The position numbers and the translations under genes were made by a program. A stretch of 64,000 nt of DNA from Cocos nucifera (Eukaryota; Streptophyta; Magnoliopsida; Arecales; Arecaceae): the NCBI GenBank assembly GCA_006176705.1, contig QRFJ01000054.1, positions 3,138,153 through 3,202,152 of the forward strand, in the 5' to 3' direction. Position 1 is the stretch's first letter; the number at the start of each line of letters is the position of its first letter. This document shows positions 10,741 through 23,640 of this stretch, piece by piece. Below the pieces are notes generated by a model that saw only the letters and a program-made list of their open reading frames with translations, did no database searches and was not told where the DNA came from.

Positions 10741-12480
10741 TTCTATGCTTTATTTAGAAGATCGATTTTATGAGAATAAAAAATTAAGAAAGTAAAATAA
10801 AAAAATAATTAAAAATTTTAAAAAATAGAGAGAGTGTAATTTTAGGGGTTTTAACTTAAAAGCAATGGGTTACTAAGGCAATCGATTCACCAACTCAGTC
10901 AATACAATATTTGAGTTATTAGATTAATTTTATTTCATGTGACGGTGGATCTCCTAATTATTCACTATTCTTTGATCCAGACATAGCAAAACTATATATT
11001 ATTAATTCATCTTCTTCATCCAGGTGTAATTTAAATAAATATTAAATGCATTAAGTTTTGTGAAACCCTCTAATTAAAATACGCTGCATCCAAAGCGCAC
11101 TAAAATCCTACATGCATATGAATTCTAATTTGATTCATAATACAAGGTATATAATCAAGAAGCAATAACATAGATATACTTAGTCCATAATATTTATGTT
11201 CATCAGATCAATTAGAAGATGGCCAGTAATCTAAAAGCATTAAGATCATATTTATATACTCCTTATAAATAAAATTTAAAAATAAATCACACTGAATATT
11301 GCATCAAAAGAATGGCTACACCTTAGCCTTAGTAAAAGAAAATTTAGTTCATGATAACAAGTTCAAAAACAGCAAATAAAATAAAAAGCATAGAAAAATT
11401 AAACTGTTTGATTGCTGAAATTGATTGTCTATTGCTCTTGATGTGGAGAACTTGGTGAAGAAGAAGAGGCTCCTTGATCGATGTCTTGATTATCGGAAGA
11501 AAATTTTTTTTCTTTTTCTCACAAATCTCTCTTCTTTTTCTACCTCTCTCCTCTCTTTCTCTTCTTTTTCTTTTTTTTTAATTTTTCTGACTCTCTTCCT
11601 TTTTTTCTTTTTTTTTTGCTCTCACTCTCTCTTTCTTTTATTTTGCCGCCAATAGCAAGTTTTTATAGACCAAAAAATTGATTCTTCCCTAAACTCCTTT
11701 AGAAATTAGGTTTAAAACTCCCAAAACAACTCAAATTAGGATCTAGATGACTCTGACCATTAGATGTTGATCAAATGGTCCAAAAATTATTTAAAAATTC
11801 TTTAAAACATCCCAAATCAATTCGGACTTCATGCCAGCCATTGGATCAAGCATTAGATTGAATCTGGGCCATCCGATCATGCATAAAGAAGGCTTCTGAT
11901 CTTTAGTTTAACATCGGGATGAATCTCAGCCATTGGATCTCGATCGAAAGCTGCGGATGCCATTCATCAGTGCATTCTTTTCGACCATCCGATCAAGTCT
12001 CAATGAAAGGCGCCCATCAGATCAGACAAAATTCCTAAATTACCCTCTGTGGACCATGCACGAGCTCGGTGTTGCATGGACCATCGCATTCTTCAGCCAA
12101 TCGAAGTGCGCTTCTTCATGTAAATTCCCAAAATGCCCTTAAGTCGGTCCACCGTGCACCATAAATAATGCTGATGTCATCCTGACGTCAACGCTATGTC
12201 AGTGGGTCGGTCTACTGATGTGATCGAACTGGACGGTCTGCTGAGCCAGTTTTCTGAATCGATTTGAACCGAACCAGCTTTTTTTTTTTGAAATTCAATT
12301 TCGGGCTCGTTTGAAGTCTGTTTTACTTAAAATTTATTTCATTTAAATCAAAAAAATAAGATCTTCACATTGATGGCCTTCTTTCCTACATAAAATTAAT
12401 AAAAATATTAATTTCTAAAGAAATAAATTAATTTATTTTATAATTTAAAATTTTTATTAGTATATTTTTATCACTTATCA
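10741..12480. mobile_element. Insertion T2, relative of T1
   Basis: Non-coding DNA related to T1. Shared parts include a run after TGTTTTACTT near 12320 (T1: near 3388), the AT-rich tail, and the exact final bases CTTATCA. The tail ends at 12480, directly before the A2 RNase H frame. The left end is in the assembly gap or was not recognised. A pyrimidine-rich stretch at 11510-11640 gives a spurious Phe/Ser/Leu-rich ORF. It has no coding potential, like T1. Confidence 0.6.
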
Positions 12481-12699
12481 GTAGAAATCGGAGTAATGCC
12501 ATCAGATGCCATTTCTCTATACTGCGACAACAATGGCACCATAGTTCTTGCTAAGGAGTCGAGGTCTCACCAAAAATCTAAGTACATTGAGCGGCGATAC
12601 TACCTCATCTGCGATTACCTCGAGAAGGATTACGTCGAGGTCAAGAGAGTCAATTCTGCAGACAATACGGCAGACCCACTTATAAAGCCATTGGGATAA
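12481..12699 (+). pseudogene. A2 RNase H C-terminal remnant
   Basis: The last domain of a copia pol polyprotein, which degrades RNA in the hybrid. It opens directly after T2. The catalytic Asp of the third motif is seen in LYCDNNGT (residues 9-16 of the 12496 frame), and the final motif in NTADPLIKPLG is the usual C-terminus. A stop follows at 12697-12699, and the LTR begins 75 bases later. The N-terminal two-thirds of the domain and all of RT and integrase are missing. Confidence 0.85.
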
Positions 12700-12773
12700 C
12701 AAAAGATCGAAGCCTATCTTAAGAAGATGGGACTTAGACTTGTAGCCAATTGGCTTTAGGACAAGTAGAAGAT

Positions 12774-15022
12774 TGTTAGATATATGTGCTCTAGAAGCTA
12801 GAATTGGCTGACACTTGTAATACACTTCTAGGGACAAAATTATAATTTTGACTATAATCAATAAAATAGATTATTTTATATCACATATGTATATTTAGTG
12901 TCTATGATACATCCTTTGAGTTAATGGTAATGATAATTTATATTTTCAAGAGTTGAAAATTTAAGATATGAATAATCATTATTAACTCATAAAATGCTTC
13001 CGACCATAGGATCATCATGAGAATGATGATTGATTTGGAAGGTTGGTGTACAATCGCTTCTCTTTAGTAGATGAGTCTTGAGTCTATGGTGTGGAGATAT
13101 CGAAGCGAGAGTACAGATATTCATTAAAGAATGAGGGCACTGAGCGTGACCACCTCGAGTAGTCATTAGGAAGTCTACCTTCTCGTCAATGACTGACTCG
13201 ATGCTGCGGTGGTGTGTCTGGTTCTTTGAGCTAAGGTGCATCGATAGTTCATCTTGAGGGTGTTATAGTTTGACTACACCATAACTCGATCTCCTAGCCA
13301 TTCGGAACTCTGAGGTGTATGTTGGCTATAGCATGTTCATTGTAGGAACTGGATTGCATCAAGATGGAATCTATCTACCTCGGTGGTAGAGGAGCAGCCC
13401 TATGATGATCATGAGAATCAAGTCCAGAAGTCCATGGCCATGGCAGAGTAAAATAATAGAAAGAGTTTCTATTTAGATTTTCACATCAGACTTAAATCGA
13501 ATGATTACATCATATGACGGAAACTAGAGTTTGACGAGTTCACCTTAACCCTAATCTGATCGAGGCTCAAGATAGAAGAACTTAATCACACAAGTAGCTG
13601 CACCAAGAGATTCGCATTCAGCTCTGATGGATTACCACCATATACTACTAGGTGTCACTAGTAGATTTTGGGAGCAATTAGAATGATTTAGATGATCGAT
13701 CATTCTAGCGGTTTGAATCAAAAGAGTTTTGATCCATCGAAAGAAGTTTCGATGATGTTAATGATAGAGATCATGATATATCCCATTACCATATAGAACT
13801 AAACCTAACTGGGTCACACAAATAAAGGTTTGAATCTGATGATCATCAATTGAACTGATCCAGTTCAATTGATCTGAATGAGATTCAATTAGGTTCAAGA
13901 AAATCGTGCTAGCACTCAATTGAACCTAACGTTCTTCTTTTACTATCATAAATAGTTGTCCTGACTGAGCCAAAAAGAGTTTATGCTCAGAGGTCTTCAC
14001 TTGGTCTAACTGAAGCCTGTCTAGGTCAGAAAAGGATTGTCTTATTTTGTAAGATAATACCTGCTATTTTTTGTCCTTTGATTTTGGTCAAAAGTTGATC
14101 TTTGACTGATCAAATATTGACCATTGATACTTTGACTTCTGTCCACATGTCATGCACCTATTGAAGATCTGATAGGGGCTTGTCCTTCTGTCAGAAACTA
14201 GCAAAGAGGAGGGCACATGCCAAGGGTGGCATGCGCTCAAGTTTGAGGCGCATAGGAGTCTCTGTTGGATATGGACTCCATCTTCTTATTGGATTTTGAT
14301 TAGACTCCTCCTAAGAACCAACTTTGACTGATCTTAGGCGCCATCTAAGGATGAATCCAAGGGACTCTATTCCCACCAATCAGATTTAGATCTGATTTCA
14401 CAAAGACTTGTGATTGGTTGGAAAGAAGAGGAGTTGGATCACGCATAGTCTATAAATAAGACCCTGCGCCCAACTCAAAGAAAAAAATACAATCCCCATG
14501 CCTTAAGGCTGCCTCTTTCCTCCTCCATGCCAAGTCCATCTTCTCCCTCTCCTCTCCACGTCTAAAGAAGTTTGGGATCCAAGTTGGTGTAATCTAGACG
14601 AGAGAAAGACGACAGAAAGCTAGAAGGCTGCGCTGCTGCAAAGGACAACTGCTGATTTTTTAAAGCTATTTTGAAGATCCTCCAAATCAGATTCAGATCT
14701 AATTTTTGGAGACATGATAGAGAAGAAGAAGATCTTCAGATTCAGTTCGAGTGGATACCGGTTGAGGTTAGGTACTTGCGTGGCTAGATTCAGAACCTTC
14801 TACTGCTTACAGGATCATCAACGGGTAATAGGATTATCCTACATCAAGATAAATTAAATCTAATTTAATTTATCTATATTTTATTTTGATTATTAAAATA
14901 ATAAAAATTAGATCAAAAATATTTTAGATCTGATTCGAATCAAATAGAAAAATTTTGAAATATATCTCTTAATCCGATCAAATTTGAACGAACCTGGTCA
15001 GGAAAATCAGAATTTTCCTTCA
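12774..15022 (+). repeat. A2 3' LTR (2.25 kb)
   Basis: Starts TGTTAGATAT after a purine-rich stretch (12760-12773) that serves as polypurine tract, and ends CCTTCA at 15022 followed by the TATAG duplication. A TATA-like box lies at 14451-14458. It is about 150 bp shorter than the 5' LTR because of scattered small deletions. Confidence 0.85.
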
Positions 15023-15027
15023 TATAG

Positions 15028-16091
15028 TTCTGAGGAAAAAAAATTTATTAACGACCTCTTCAAATCATTCTTTAGTAATCCACCCATAAAGATGATCATC
15101 ACGATCAACTGATCCAGGTCGTGGACTTGCAGAGTTGCCGCATTAAAATGGCTCACATAGGAGTGGATCGACTTGCCCCCCTATCAAATGGTATTCAGGT
15201 AGTCGGACCACTTCTGCTGCTTATGACTGCTGACGAAATATGCAGTCAAGGACCGGCTCAGCTCTTTAAAAGAATGGATCAAGGCTGATTTCAGACTAAA
15301 ATACCATTGCCCAGCCACTCCTTTAAGAGTGGCAGAAAATGCCCGACAAAGAATGGCATCCGATGCTCCCTAGAAGAGTAATGCTGCCTTGAAGATCTCT
15401 ATATGGTCGACAAGGTTGGAAGTCCTATCATAAGTTTCAAGCTGGGATAGCTTAAAGTTTGGCGATGGCAACTCTTTCATGATCTTCTCATCCAAGAGGG
15501 GCTTGTCGCTGAGTCCATCAAAGGATCGAGAAGATCAAGCTTTATTTAGAGCTTCAAGCTTCTTATCGAACTCTTGAAGCTTTTTTTTCAATGATTAAGT
15601 TTCAAATGGTACAAGTCTCAGACTATTGAGGAGAACGATGATCGAGAGTTAAGTCATGCCCAGACTGTGGGCTAGGAGATCTTTGATGAGTCTGCCTACT
15701 TTTCAGGCTCTGAGGTGGCGCCTGAGGAGGCTCATCCTATTGCTATGGCTAGAAGAGTGGCGGTTGAAGCAGCACCGTGGCTAGGGGCACAGTCGGAACC
15801 ACTGGACACAGACTGCACCATAGAAGAAAGTATAGGGATAGCTTGGCTCGACTATGGTGCCATTGGAGGAGGCGCAAATGCAATTTAGACTGCCTAAATG
15901 GTGGCTGCCAGAGTCTAAATCTGTTAGAGGAGCAGGTTGAACTGATCTATTATAATAGGAACTGATTGAGGTGGTGGAGAAGCTTCCACCACCGGTGGTT
16001 GAATATAATCATCAACCCGAAGATCAACTGGTTGAGAAGTGGTAGTATCTGCGACGTCGTTAAGATGTGACAATGCTTTCTTGGATGGCAT
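15028..16091 (-). pseudogene. G1 gag N-terminal remnant
   Basis: Reads leftward from ATG 16091 (start MPSKKALS). It corresponds to gag of gypsy I (56817-55865). Shared landmarks are the segment with INQFN-like residues around 15940, the region equivalent to the DHLEAF part near 15395, and the block before a Trp-Tyr pair near 15310. Many stops and shifts are present. It is cut at 15028 by A2 and resumes at 7090. Confidence 0.7.
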
Positions 16092-16114
16092 TTTCAAGAG
16101 ATTGGCCCTTCCTC

Positions 16115-16612
16115 TATCTATTGCCGCTCAAAATTATGCACTTCGAAAGCAGAGCAGTTGGCTGCTCGCAAGAGGTGTTGGAGCAAACTACAAAATAAGT
16201 TTGGGTTGAAGGATTTGACTTCGATGAAAATCCTTCGACGCTCAAGTCGGTAGAGAATAAAATAAGCAACAACAGGTTCTCTAAAAGGGGATTCTTACTT
16301 ATCTGGATCCTCGAATTTTATGATATTTGTAAAAAAAGTCTTTTATGGATGTTATGCTATTCCACCTATTTCGAGCTGCCATTAACATTATGGCAAGATT
16401 AGGACCGCTTTTTAGAATGGGAAGGTCATCGTAGGTAGAATTGAGATGCCTTATTCGCTCCCATGAGTTTAGGTGGTGTGAAAAATAGCTTGTTCATGGC
16501 TGGATTGCAGTCGGATTATCGTTAGCCCATAAAATGGGTTGCCAAGAATGTGGGAGAACTGCTTATTCGAGGTGATTTAAAAGTCATGAACGTTATCCAA
16601 GCCGTTGTCGGA
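16115..16612 (-). repeat. Probable 5' LTR of G1, inner part
   Basis: Sequence just outside the G1 gag start, where PBS and LTR are expected. The stretch 16097-16115 (CCCTTCCTCT and following) resembles the primer-site region of the other gypsy copies. The LTR body resembles the family in layout (a CTCAAGTCGGTAGAG-like segment near 16240) but differs in sequence, so G1 is a different subfamily. It would continue after solo LTR E at 17544-17690. Confidence 0.4.
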
Positions 16613-17543
16613 TGTTGGTACAGAATCTGGTTGATGTCGGATCGAGCTAGAGTTGGGCAAGAAGAGGTCGCCATCGATGATCTGCAAAATAAAGTTTCGT
16701 CCGGAGTTGGTGGTGGTGACTCTAGTAGGATCCTTTGATGATCAAGTTAGCTATTCTGACCAACAAAAATAGAGTGCTCAGGCAAGAATTCAGTAAAATT
16801 TTTAGAAGGAGAGAGAGCTTAGAGAAAACAAATCTAAATGATTCTTTTTTATAGACGGAGCCTGTCGTAATCGTCCGATAGTGGGGTCGTCGTCTGTAGC
16901 AGACTGATAAATGACAGTCGTAACCGTTCTGATAAATGACAGTCGTAACCATCCGATAGTGGGATCACCTATTCATTGAGATTTAATAGTCGAAGTTTGA
17001 AGAAAGGAGGCGTTGGTTGGTGAAGAACTTTGACATATATTAATTTCAGAGGAGTTCGGACTCCTAAAGAAAATATGACTAGAGAAAATCATCTGAGAGA
17101 AATACTACTTGAAATCTAGAAGCAATCCGCTGGAGGAATCCAGATGAAGTTTGACTGAAGAAAAAATTCAGAAGAAGTTTGGCTCCTGTAGGAATTCGAT
17201 TGAAAGAGAAGTTCGACTCCTGTAGGAATTCGATTGAAGGAGAGGTTCGAAAGAAGTTCGACTCCTAAAGAAATTCAATCGAAGGAGAAGTCTGGGAGGG
17301 GTTCGACCGCTGGAGGAAGTTTGGATGCTCGAAAGAGTTCGACTGGGGTTTGACCGTTGGAGGAAGTCCAGAAGGAACCGCTGGAGGAGTTCGGTTGAGG
17401 TTTGACTGCTAGAGGAAGTCCGGCTACTAAAGAAGTTTGGCTACTGAAGGAAGAATTTTCAATCGAAGCTCTTCCATGATTACCAATCGCATTAAGCTAA
17501 GCATCAGACTGAACTTCGGTGGGAGCGAGATTTATCCCCAACA
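16613..17543 (-). repeat. Solo gypsy LTR E
   Basis: A 931-bp LTR of the same family as those in D, F and I, beginning TGTTGGTACAG and ending ATCCCCAACA. No internal region or second LTR is attached, so it is a solo LTR left by recombination. Flanking bases TCGGA and CTGGA agree at only three of five positions, so the duplication is not certain. It holds the TATA-like box on the minus strand near 16843 and degenerate short repeats at 17160-17450. Confidence 0.75.
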
Positions 17544-17700
17544 CTGGATAAAATAGCTTGGATCCCCTATTAAGGGCTTATCACTAGCTCGAAGAACATT
17601 ATGATAACTTTCTTGACCTCAATATGTCAGTTTACACGAACTAAGCTGAGGTGTCTCGGGTACCGATCGGATGATCTAAGGCATTTACATTACCACCATA

Positions 17701-18739
17701 ACAATTACTAAATGCTTTTATGACAAACAATATTTCATTGCTAAATGATCACCAAAAGTTCCATAGTTAAAATTTTTAATGTTCAAAATATAAGTTGCAA
17801 GAAAAAACTATTATATATACCAATGAAACACAAATCATCATTAAAAGAAAAAAATCAAGGATGATATTGTTTATCATAAAAGATCAAAAAATCATCATTA
17901 AACAACCCAAAAATAATTATTTGATAAGAAATTAATGACCAAAAATAAACTTTAATAAGAAATTAGTGACATTACCGGAAATCTTATTTTATAATGAACT
18001 TTTGTTGGTCTCAAAAAGTTGATACAATTAATGATGAAGTGGAAATGACCATTAAACACAAACATTTATGATGTTTTTTCGGTACAAAAGTTTAAAAATT
18101 TATTGGTAAATGACTCAAAAATAATGATCAAAATTAAATATTTTATTATAAATTATGTTGAAAATTAGTTAGATATTGTCCAATGGAATCCCTATATGTA
18201 TCAAGTGAATCTAGTGAATTGTAATTCACTACAAGAGTTTAGAATCACAAAGCCCAGTTTATTCATTGATGCAAGTATGATATGACTCAGGCCCCTTCTG
18301 AGGGTAAAAAGTTTATTTAGAAATCTATATTTTTTTAGATAAATACTTTTTAAATAATATTTAAATAGAAAAATAACTTATCCATATTCTTTGATGCATA
18401 AGAAAATGGCTTGGATATCTATTATCCATATTCTTTTGCATTATTAGTTTCCTGGATAAGTTGTTAAGATCTAACATATTTTTCATAATATCCTTTATTA
18501 TATATAATATGATATAATAAATTATATTATATAAAATAAAATAAAATATATATTATGAGATAATATATAATATTATTATGTATTAAAATAATATAAGATA
18601 TTAATATTATATTATAATAATAATATAAGATATTATACTAAAATATTATATTATTATAATAATATATTAGATTAGAATAATAAAATATTATGTTCGATAA
18701 TAATATTACATTATATTATATGTAAGATGATGTTCTATA
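17701..18739. other. AT-rich non-coding DNA
   Basis: No gene or recognised element. From 18300 it becomes very AT-rich (18480-18730 is mostly ATTATA words). A similar AT-rich stretch with GGATAA words occurs at 32907-33180 on the other side of element B, so B appears to have landed in this tract. Confidence 0.5.
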
Positions 18740-19123
18740 TGTTGGAGATTTTTGGAAACAAGTAAATCAAGCAAATAGGCACATAAAAAATAAAAACATA
18801 GAAAGAACTTAGAAACTTACGTGGCTCAACTGAAGCCTACATCCACAGACGATGGAACATATATGCACTATTTCATAATTGAAATATAAAGAGAAAAAAC
18901 TCTTAAACACTAATTCTTTTATACCATTTTTCTCACAATCTTCCATGTATACCACGCACACATAAACTCATAGCCTTACCCTCTTATTTGTAGAGGTATA
19001 AGATCTCTAACTAAATAGGAAATACTTTAACCCTTATTTAGCTGAGAAATACCAAGTATAAAATCTCTACGTATCTTGACAAAAAAAAACTTAGACATTT
19101 GAATTGGAGTCAATAACTCAACA
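18740..19123 (-). repeat. B 3' LTR
   Basis: 384 bp. It matches 32574-32906, for instance over the last 30 bases before 19123. It begins on the minus strand with TGTTGAGTTATTGACTCC after a purine-rich stretch at about 19124-19134. Confidence 0.8.
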
Positions 19124-19399
19124 ATCTCTATCTTAACTTCAATTCGAAGCATGCAGAGCTCTATCATCTCTAAAATGTCTAAATGGACTATACAAAAATA
19201 CTGATGGAACCAATCATAATATGATGTAGATCGCTTTTTTCTTCGTGGTGCACGATTCTATCTCCACCATGTTTATTCCTCCAAACTATGGCTCCTCATA
19301 GGTTGTATAGGTTAGAAGATGACAACATCACCTTTCAAACTTGACGAGATCTCTTTTGAATATGCATAATTTTACCTTGTGTGCATACTCTATAACCCT

Positions 19400-20447
19400 T
19401 CGATAATGGGCAACCTAGTGAAATCAAATTTTTCTTCAAATTTTGGATATGATGTACATCCTAGAGTGTCATAACTAAACCATCAGATGACTTCATCCGA
19501 GCCATTTCTACGCTAATAACCCGGTATTCGGTGTTATCTACTAGATGCACCATACCATTCCTCACGGGTTTATAAGTGGAGAAATAATCCATGTTAGGAG
19601 TGATGGTAGGAACTGATAGAATCAATAACCAAGTCATCATGCTCAACACTAGTATTGCTGGTAAGTACAGGGACATCACCATAATCTAAGTCACGAACAA
19701 CCATTGCATTCCTCTTTTTCTTGTAATCTTGGCTGTCCTCTGAATATTTTTCATATCGAGCCTTTAATTTCAAATAATCTACCTTGACATGCCCTTTTTT
19801 TATAATAATAGCAGTGGATTGCTTTATTTTTATTTTCTTGAACTGCCAATATAGAGTCATTATTGCCATTCTCACCTTCACTTAGCTGCTCATAAATTTG
19901 CTCTTTGGATAATAAAGCTGATTAATTTCCTCCATCTTAGTCAGTTCCTTCCGATGATAAAGGAATGACTCCCTAAAACTTGCCAAAAAAAGATGGTAGA
20001 GAACACAAAAGGATGATAGTCTCATCTTCATCATCTAACTTCACTACCAAAGTCCCGAGGTTAGTAATAATCTGATTAAATATATTTAAATATGATCAAA
20101 TAGATGTACCTTTCTTCATATGCAGATTCTATAGTTGAATATTTAGAAACCATTTATGGGATGTGGACCTCATCATATATAGTAATTTCAACTTATTCCA
20201 TAAATCTATAGAAGATTTTTCAGACAATCTTTCTAACCATACTGTCAGAGAGATAGAGCTGCATGGTTGAAGATGCTCAATAGTCTATATCTTTTATATG
20301 CTTTTTCATCAGCATCGAGGACATCTTTTTCTTTCCCAAAAGAACTAAATCAAGCCCATTCTGAATCAAAATATTCTACATCCTAATTTGCTAAATATTA
20401 AAGTTACTAGATCCATCAAATTTCTTAATTTTAAACTTTTTAGACAT
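19400..20447 (-). pseudogene. B gag and protease remnant
   Basis: Reads leftward from ATG 20447 (start MSKKFKIKKFDG), a typical copia gag opening. Stops interrupt it before a knuckle region at about 19790, where KKGHVKVDY keeps His but has Tyr for the last Cys. The protease Asp is visible in VIDSISSYHH (about 19600), after which the frame shifts to one reading TITPNMDYFSTYKP. This crosses the catalytic triad, so the enzyme is dead. Similarity ends near 19400, and the 3' LTR follows after about 280 non-coding bases. Confidence 0.75.
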
Positions 20448-20878
20448 CTTGAAATTGAAATAAAAGTGTCTAGGAGTCAGAATTTTGCAAAAATAATCCC
20501 AAAATGGATTCAACACGTCCAAAAACCTTAATAATTAGTATTAGAACTCAAAAAACAGGCTTAGAAATATGTAAATTGGTCAAAGGATTAATAATGTGGT
20601 AGTAGTTGCTGACATGACGTCGACATAGTGATAGAGACTGACTAGATGTTGACATGGTAGGTGACATGGTGGCTATGTGGCTGACATATAGTGGCTAATG
20701 TATGCATTATCGTCCCAAAGATCTGTTGCAACATGTGGCAAGTTTCGATAGGGTGGATTGATGACATGTTTGGAAATGTTGATTGAAATCCTAAAATTTT
20801 GACCAATACATTAAAGGGATTATCAACTTTTGATTAATGCAAAATTTCACCTCCTACCATTTTTCGATGCTAGGAATG

Positions 20879-22305
20879 TGTTGATCCCATGATTGATTTT
20901 GGTGATTGTCAAACTTTGAGTGTTTAAGTATTTAAACATATGTTTCAAGAATGAATGTAGGTCCTTTTAAATTTTTAAGTTAAAATTATAATTTTATCAA
21001 GTTGGAGATCAAGAAAAAATGACAAGGGATAAAATCATAATTTTATAAAGTTGAAGAAAATCTATTTTGGAAGCCTCAAGAACAAACTTAGAAGATTTTT
21101 AATTTTTTGAAGGTAGTCCCATAATTTTTAGATACATAAATTAGAAGAAAATCAAGTTGTAGCAAAAGGGTCAACCCAAGGGACGACCCCTAGGTCATCT
21201 CCTTTCGAAATGGGCTGCTCTACAAGCTTGGCATGCAAACTAGGCCGATCCAGTCTGAGACTGAGCCGACCTAGTCTCAATGGAAGTAAAAGATAGAAAG
21301 TATAGAAAGCTAGTTTTTCAAGATCCAAGGGACTGAACCGATCCAGCTATAAACTGAGCCGATCCAATTAGAACTGAGCCGACCCAATGATCGTAATGGC
21401 TAGTTTTCTGTAGCTTTTTTAAATAATCATTTCTCCACTCCAACGGCTATTTCAAGACTTTCAATGGCTAGAACTGATCCTCAAGCTATCACAAAGAGTA
21501 TAAAAGATTAGAGAAATATTTAGAAAGAAGATCAAGTGGATTGAAAGTAGAAATCATTAAAATAGTAAGGTTCATTGAATATCTAAAGAAAAAAGAGAAA
21601 AGAAAAGATCTTATGCATCAAATTCAGAGAGCTTCAAAGTGTGATCATCCTTATTCATTCAAGCTTTCTCTCAACCTTCAAATAAGAGAATATAAAGCTT
21701 CAAGAGCCATCTTTCAGTCTCTCCATCAAACTTCAAAAAGAGTTTTTTTTTTTTTATGTTGAATTTTTATACTAGTATTTTTATTTTTTTACAAGTTTTT
21801 TGGAAAAAAAAATTTGGGGTGTAGGTTGGTCCAAGCTGAAAATTGGATAGTGTAAAGGTTATGGTTAGTGCTCTTAGGTTAAAACCAACCGGATTGATAG
21901 TGAATCCAAGAAAACTATCAGTATAGAATTATGGTTGGTGAGCTCGGCAAAATCAACTAGGTTTGTTTGTGATCTTGAGTCAAAATAAACGTACTGTAAT
22001 CTTGGATTATAGTGGAATTCGCAAGAGAATAGCTTGAAAAATGGACGTAGGTATGAAATTGCATCGAACCACTATAAAATCTTTGTATATTTATTTTATG
22101 ATTTTACTTTTCTTATTTTTCTTATTTGCTTTACATATTTGCATTAGTTAGTTGCTTTTAATTCCATTGCTACACATTGCTCATTCACCATAAGCATTCA
22201 AGTTTCTTTTAATTAGAAGCATATATTTATCTTAGAGTATAATTTGATCAAAAATTTTATAAATCCAATTCATCCTCCCTCTTGGATGGCCATATCTAGG
22301 CAACA
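20879..22305 (+). repeat. C 5' LTR
   Basis: Begins TGTTGATCCCATGATTG and ends CAACA. It holds motif copies around ACTGAGCCGACC at 21235-21385, and is AT-rich near 22080. It is 208 bp longer than its partner because the 3' LTR lacks a segment matching about 21865-22105. Confidence 0.9.
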
Positions 22306-22307
22306 AA

Positions 22308-22320
22308 TGGTATCAAAGCA
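22308..22320 (+). promoter_or_regulatory. C primer binding site
   Basis: TGGTATCAAAGCA matches the initiator methionine tRNA complement with one change and lies two bases after the LTR end. Confidence 0.8.
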
Positions 22321-22394
22321 GGTGCTCTGTTATTAGTTGTTGACCTAACCATCAAGAGCTAAAGATCTTGACTACCCAAAATAAAATATTTTTT

Positions 22395-23640
22395 TAATGA
22401 AGGCCATTTTATAGATAGACCTTTACTTTTTAATGGCTCAAATTATACTTATTGAAAAATTAGGATGAAAAATTTTATACAAGCACATGACTATAGTCTA
22501 TGGAGGATCATAGTTGATGGCTCACACATCCCTAAAGTATTAAAAGAGCATGACAAAGAAATAATATAATTAAATGCTAAGGCCTTAAATATACTTTATT
22601 ATTTCTTAGATATAAATGAGTTTAATCTAATTTTTTCTTGTATTTTAGCAAAATAAGTTTGGAAGAAATTGGAAATGATTTTTGAGGGAGCCAATCGAAA
22701 AGAAGAACCAAGCTCCAAAGAGGATAATCAAGCTCACCCCAGCATATGCCTCATGGCTCATGAAGATGAAAAGAAACAAAAAAAGAAGAAAATATTGATT
22801 AAGGAGGAGCAAAGCAAACAAGAGAAGAATGAGAAAGAGAAGAAAGGTATAGCAAGTTGTTGCCTCGTGGCTTAAAATGACGAGGTATATCATGAACACT
22901 CATTTGAATTTATTTTTAATAAATTATACGAAGCCTTCAATGAGTTAATGGATGAACATAAGAAGGTAAGACTATAAAATAAAGAACTTAAAAAAATTAA
23001 TTTTTTTTTGGCTGAACAAAAAGATAAGATTTTAAGTAAAAAAGAAGATTTTTTGAAAAATATGAAAAACATGGTCAAAAAAAAATTTAAAATAAATTGA
23101 AACTCTAACAAAAAAAATGATAATATAATTAAATCTAAAAATTTCTTAGTTAAAAAAAAGTTTAAAATCTGAAAAATCTATGATTGAAGAAAATCTTAAG
23201 TTGAAAGAAGAACTTAATAAACTAAGATTTTTTGCTAAAGAAAAGAGTAAATTTAAAAAATCTCTTTTAGAAGAAAATGTTAAACTAAAGAAAGAGATTG
23301 AAAGCTTGAAGCCCATGATTGAAAAGTTTACAATTTGATCTCAAAAGCTTCAAGCCATTTTAAATGATCAAAAAGCTATTTTTGACAAATATGGAATTAG
23401 TTATGATTCAATAAGAAAACAAAAGTTTGACAAAAATATGCTCAACAAAGCTTCAACTGAAAATCATTCAATTAAGTACTTTAAATATAATAAAGTTGGT
23501 CATAAAATTTCTAAATGTAATATTAAAAGAAATGGCCAAACTTATATCAAATAAATTTGAGTTCCAAAAGAAATCATAAGCTCTAACCTCCATGAACCTA
23601 GGATGACTTGGGTACCAAAAACTAGTAAATAATTTTGCAG
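22395..23640 (+). pseudogene. C gag remnant with coiled-coil segment
   Basis: A copia gag. The N-terminal part has a Phe-Asn-Gly-Ser-Asn segment followed by MKNFIQAHDYSLW (about 22469). The middle (22669-23340) is rich in Lys and Glu and likely forms a coiled coil, as in Sirevirus gag. A zinc knuckle near 23479-23518 reads FKYNKVGHKISKC, so His and the last Cys remain but the first two Cys positions are Tyr. The end has TWVPK (about 23608). Stops and shifts are frequent. No protease follows. Confidence 0.75.

Larger units (their letters stand above)
7096..15022 (+). mobile_element. Copia element A2, internally deleted, in G1 gag
   Basis: A + strand copia element with long LTRs (7096-9496 and 12774-15022). 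TATAG at 7091-7095 and 15023-15027 is its target-site duplication, and it splits the gag of G1. The left LTR starts TCTTAGATAT, where the right one starts TGTTAGATAT. The internal part keeps only the PBS, an AT-rich leader, an assembly gap, insertion T2 and the end of RNase H. Any further coding part either was deleted or lies in the gap. Confidence 0.85.
5846..17700 (-). mobile_element. Gypsy element G1, old fragment carrying A2 and E
   Basis: Minus-strand Ty3/gypsy fragment. Reading leftward, it has a probable 5' LTR (about 17690-16115, holding solo LTR E), gag N-terminal part (16091-15028), an interruption by copia A2, then gag C-terminal part and protease (7090-5846). RT, RNase H, integrase and the 3' LTR are missing. 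The two gag pieces join at the TATAG duplication that flanks A2, which supports one original element. The right limit is approximate because no LTR end was recognised. Confidence 0.65.

Noticed and set aside
11425..11655. 76-residue Phe/Leu/Ser-rich ORF
   Set aside because: Low-complexity pyrimidine tract in insertion T2.
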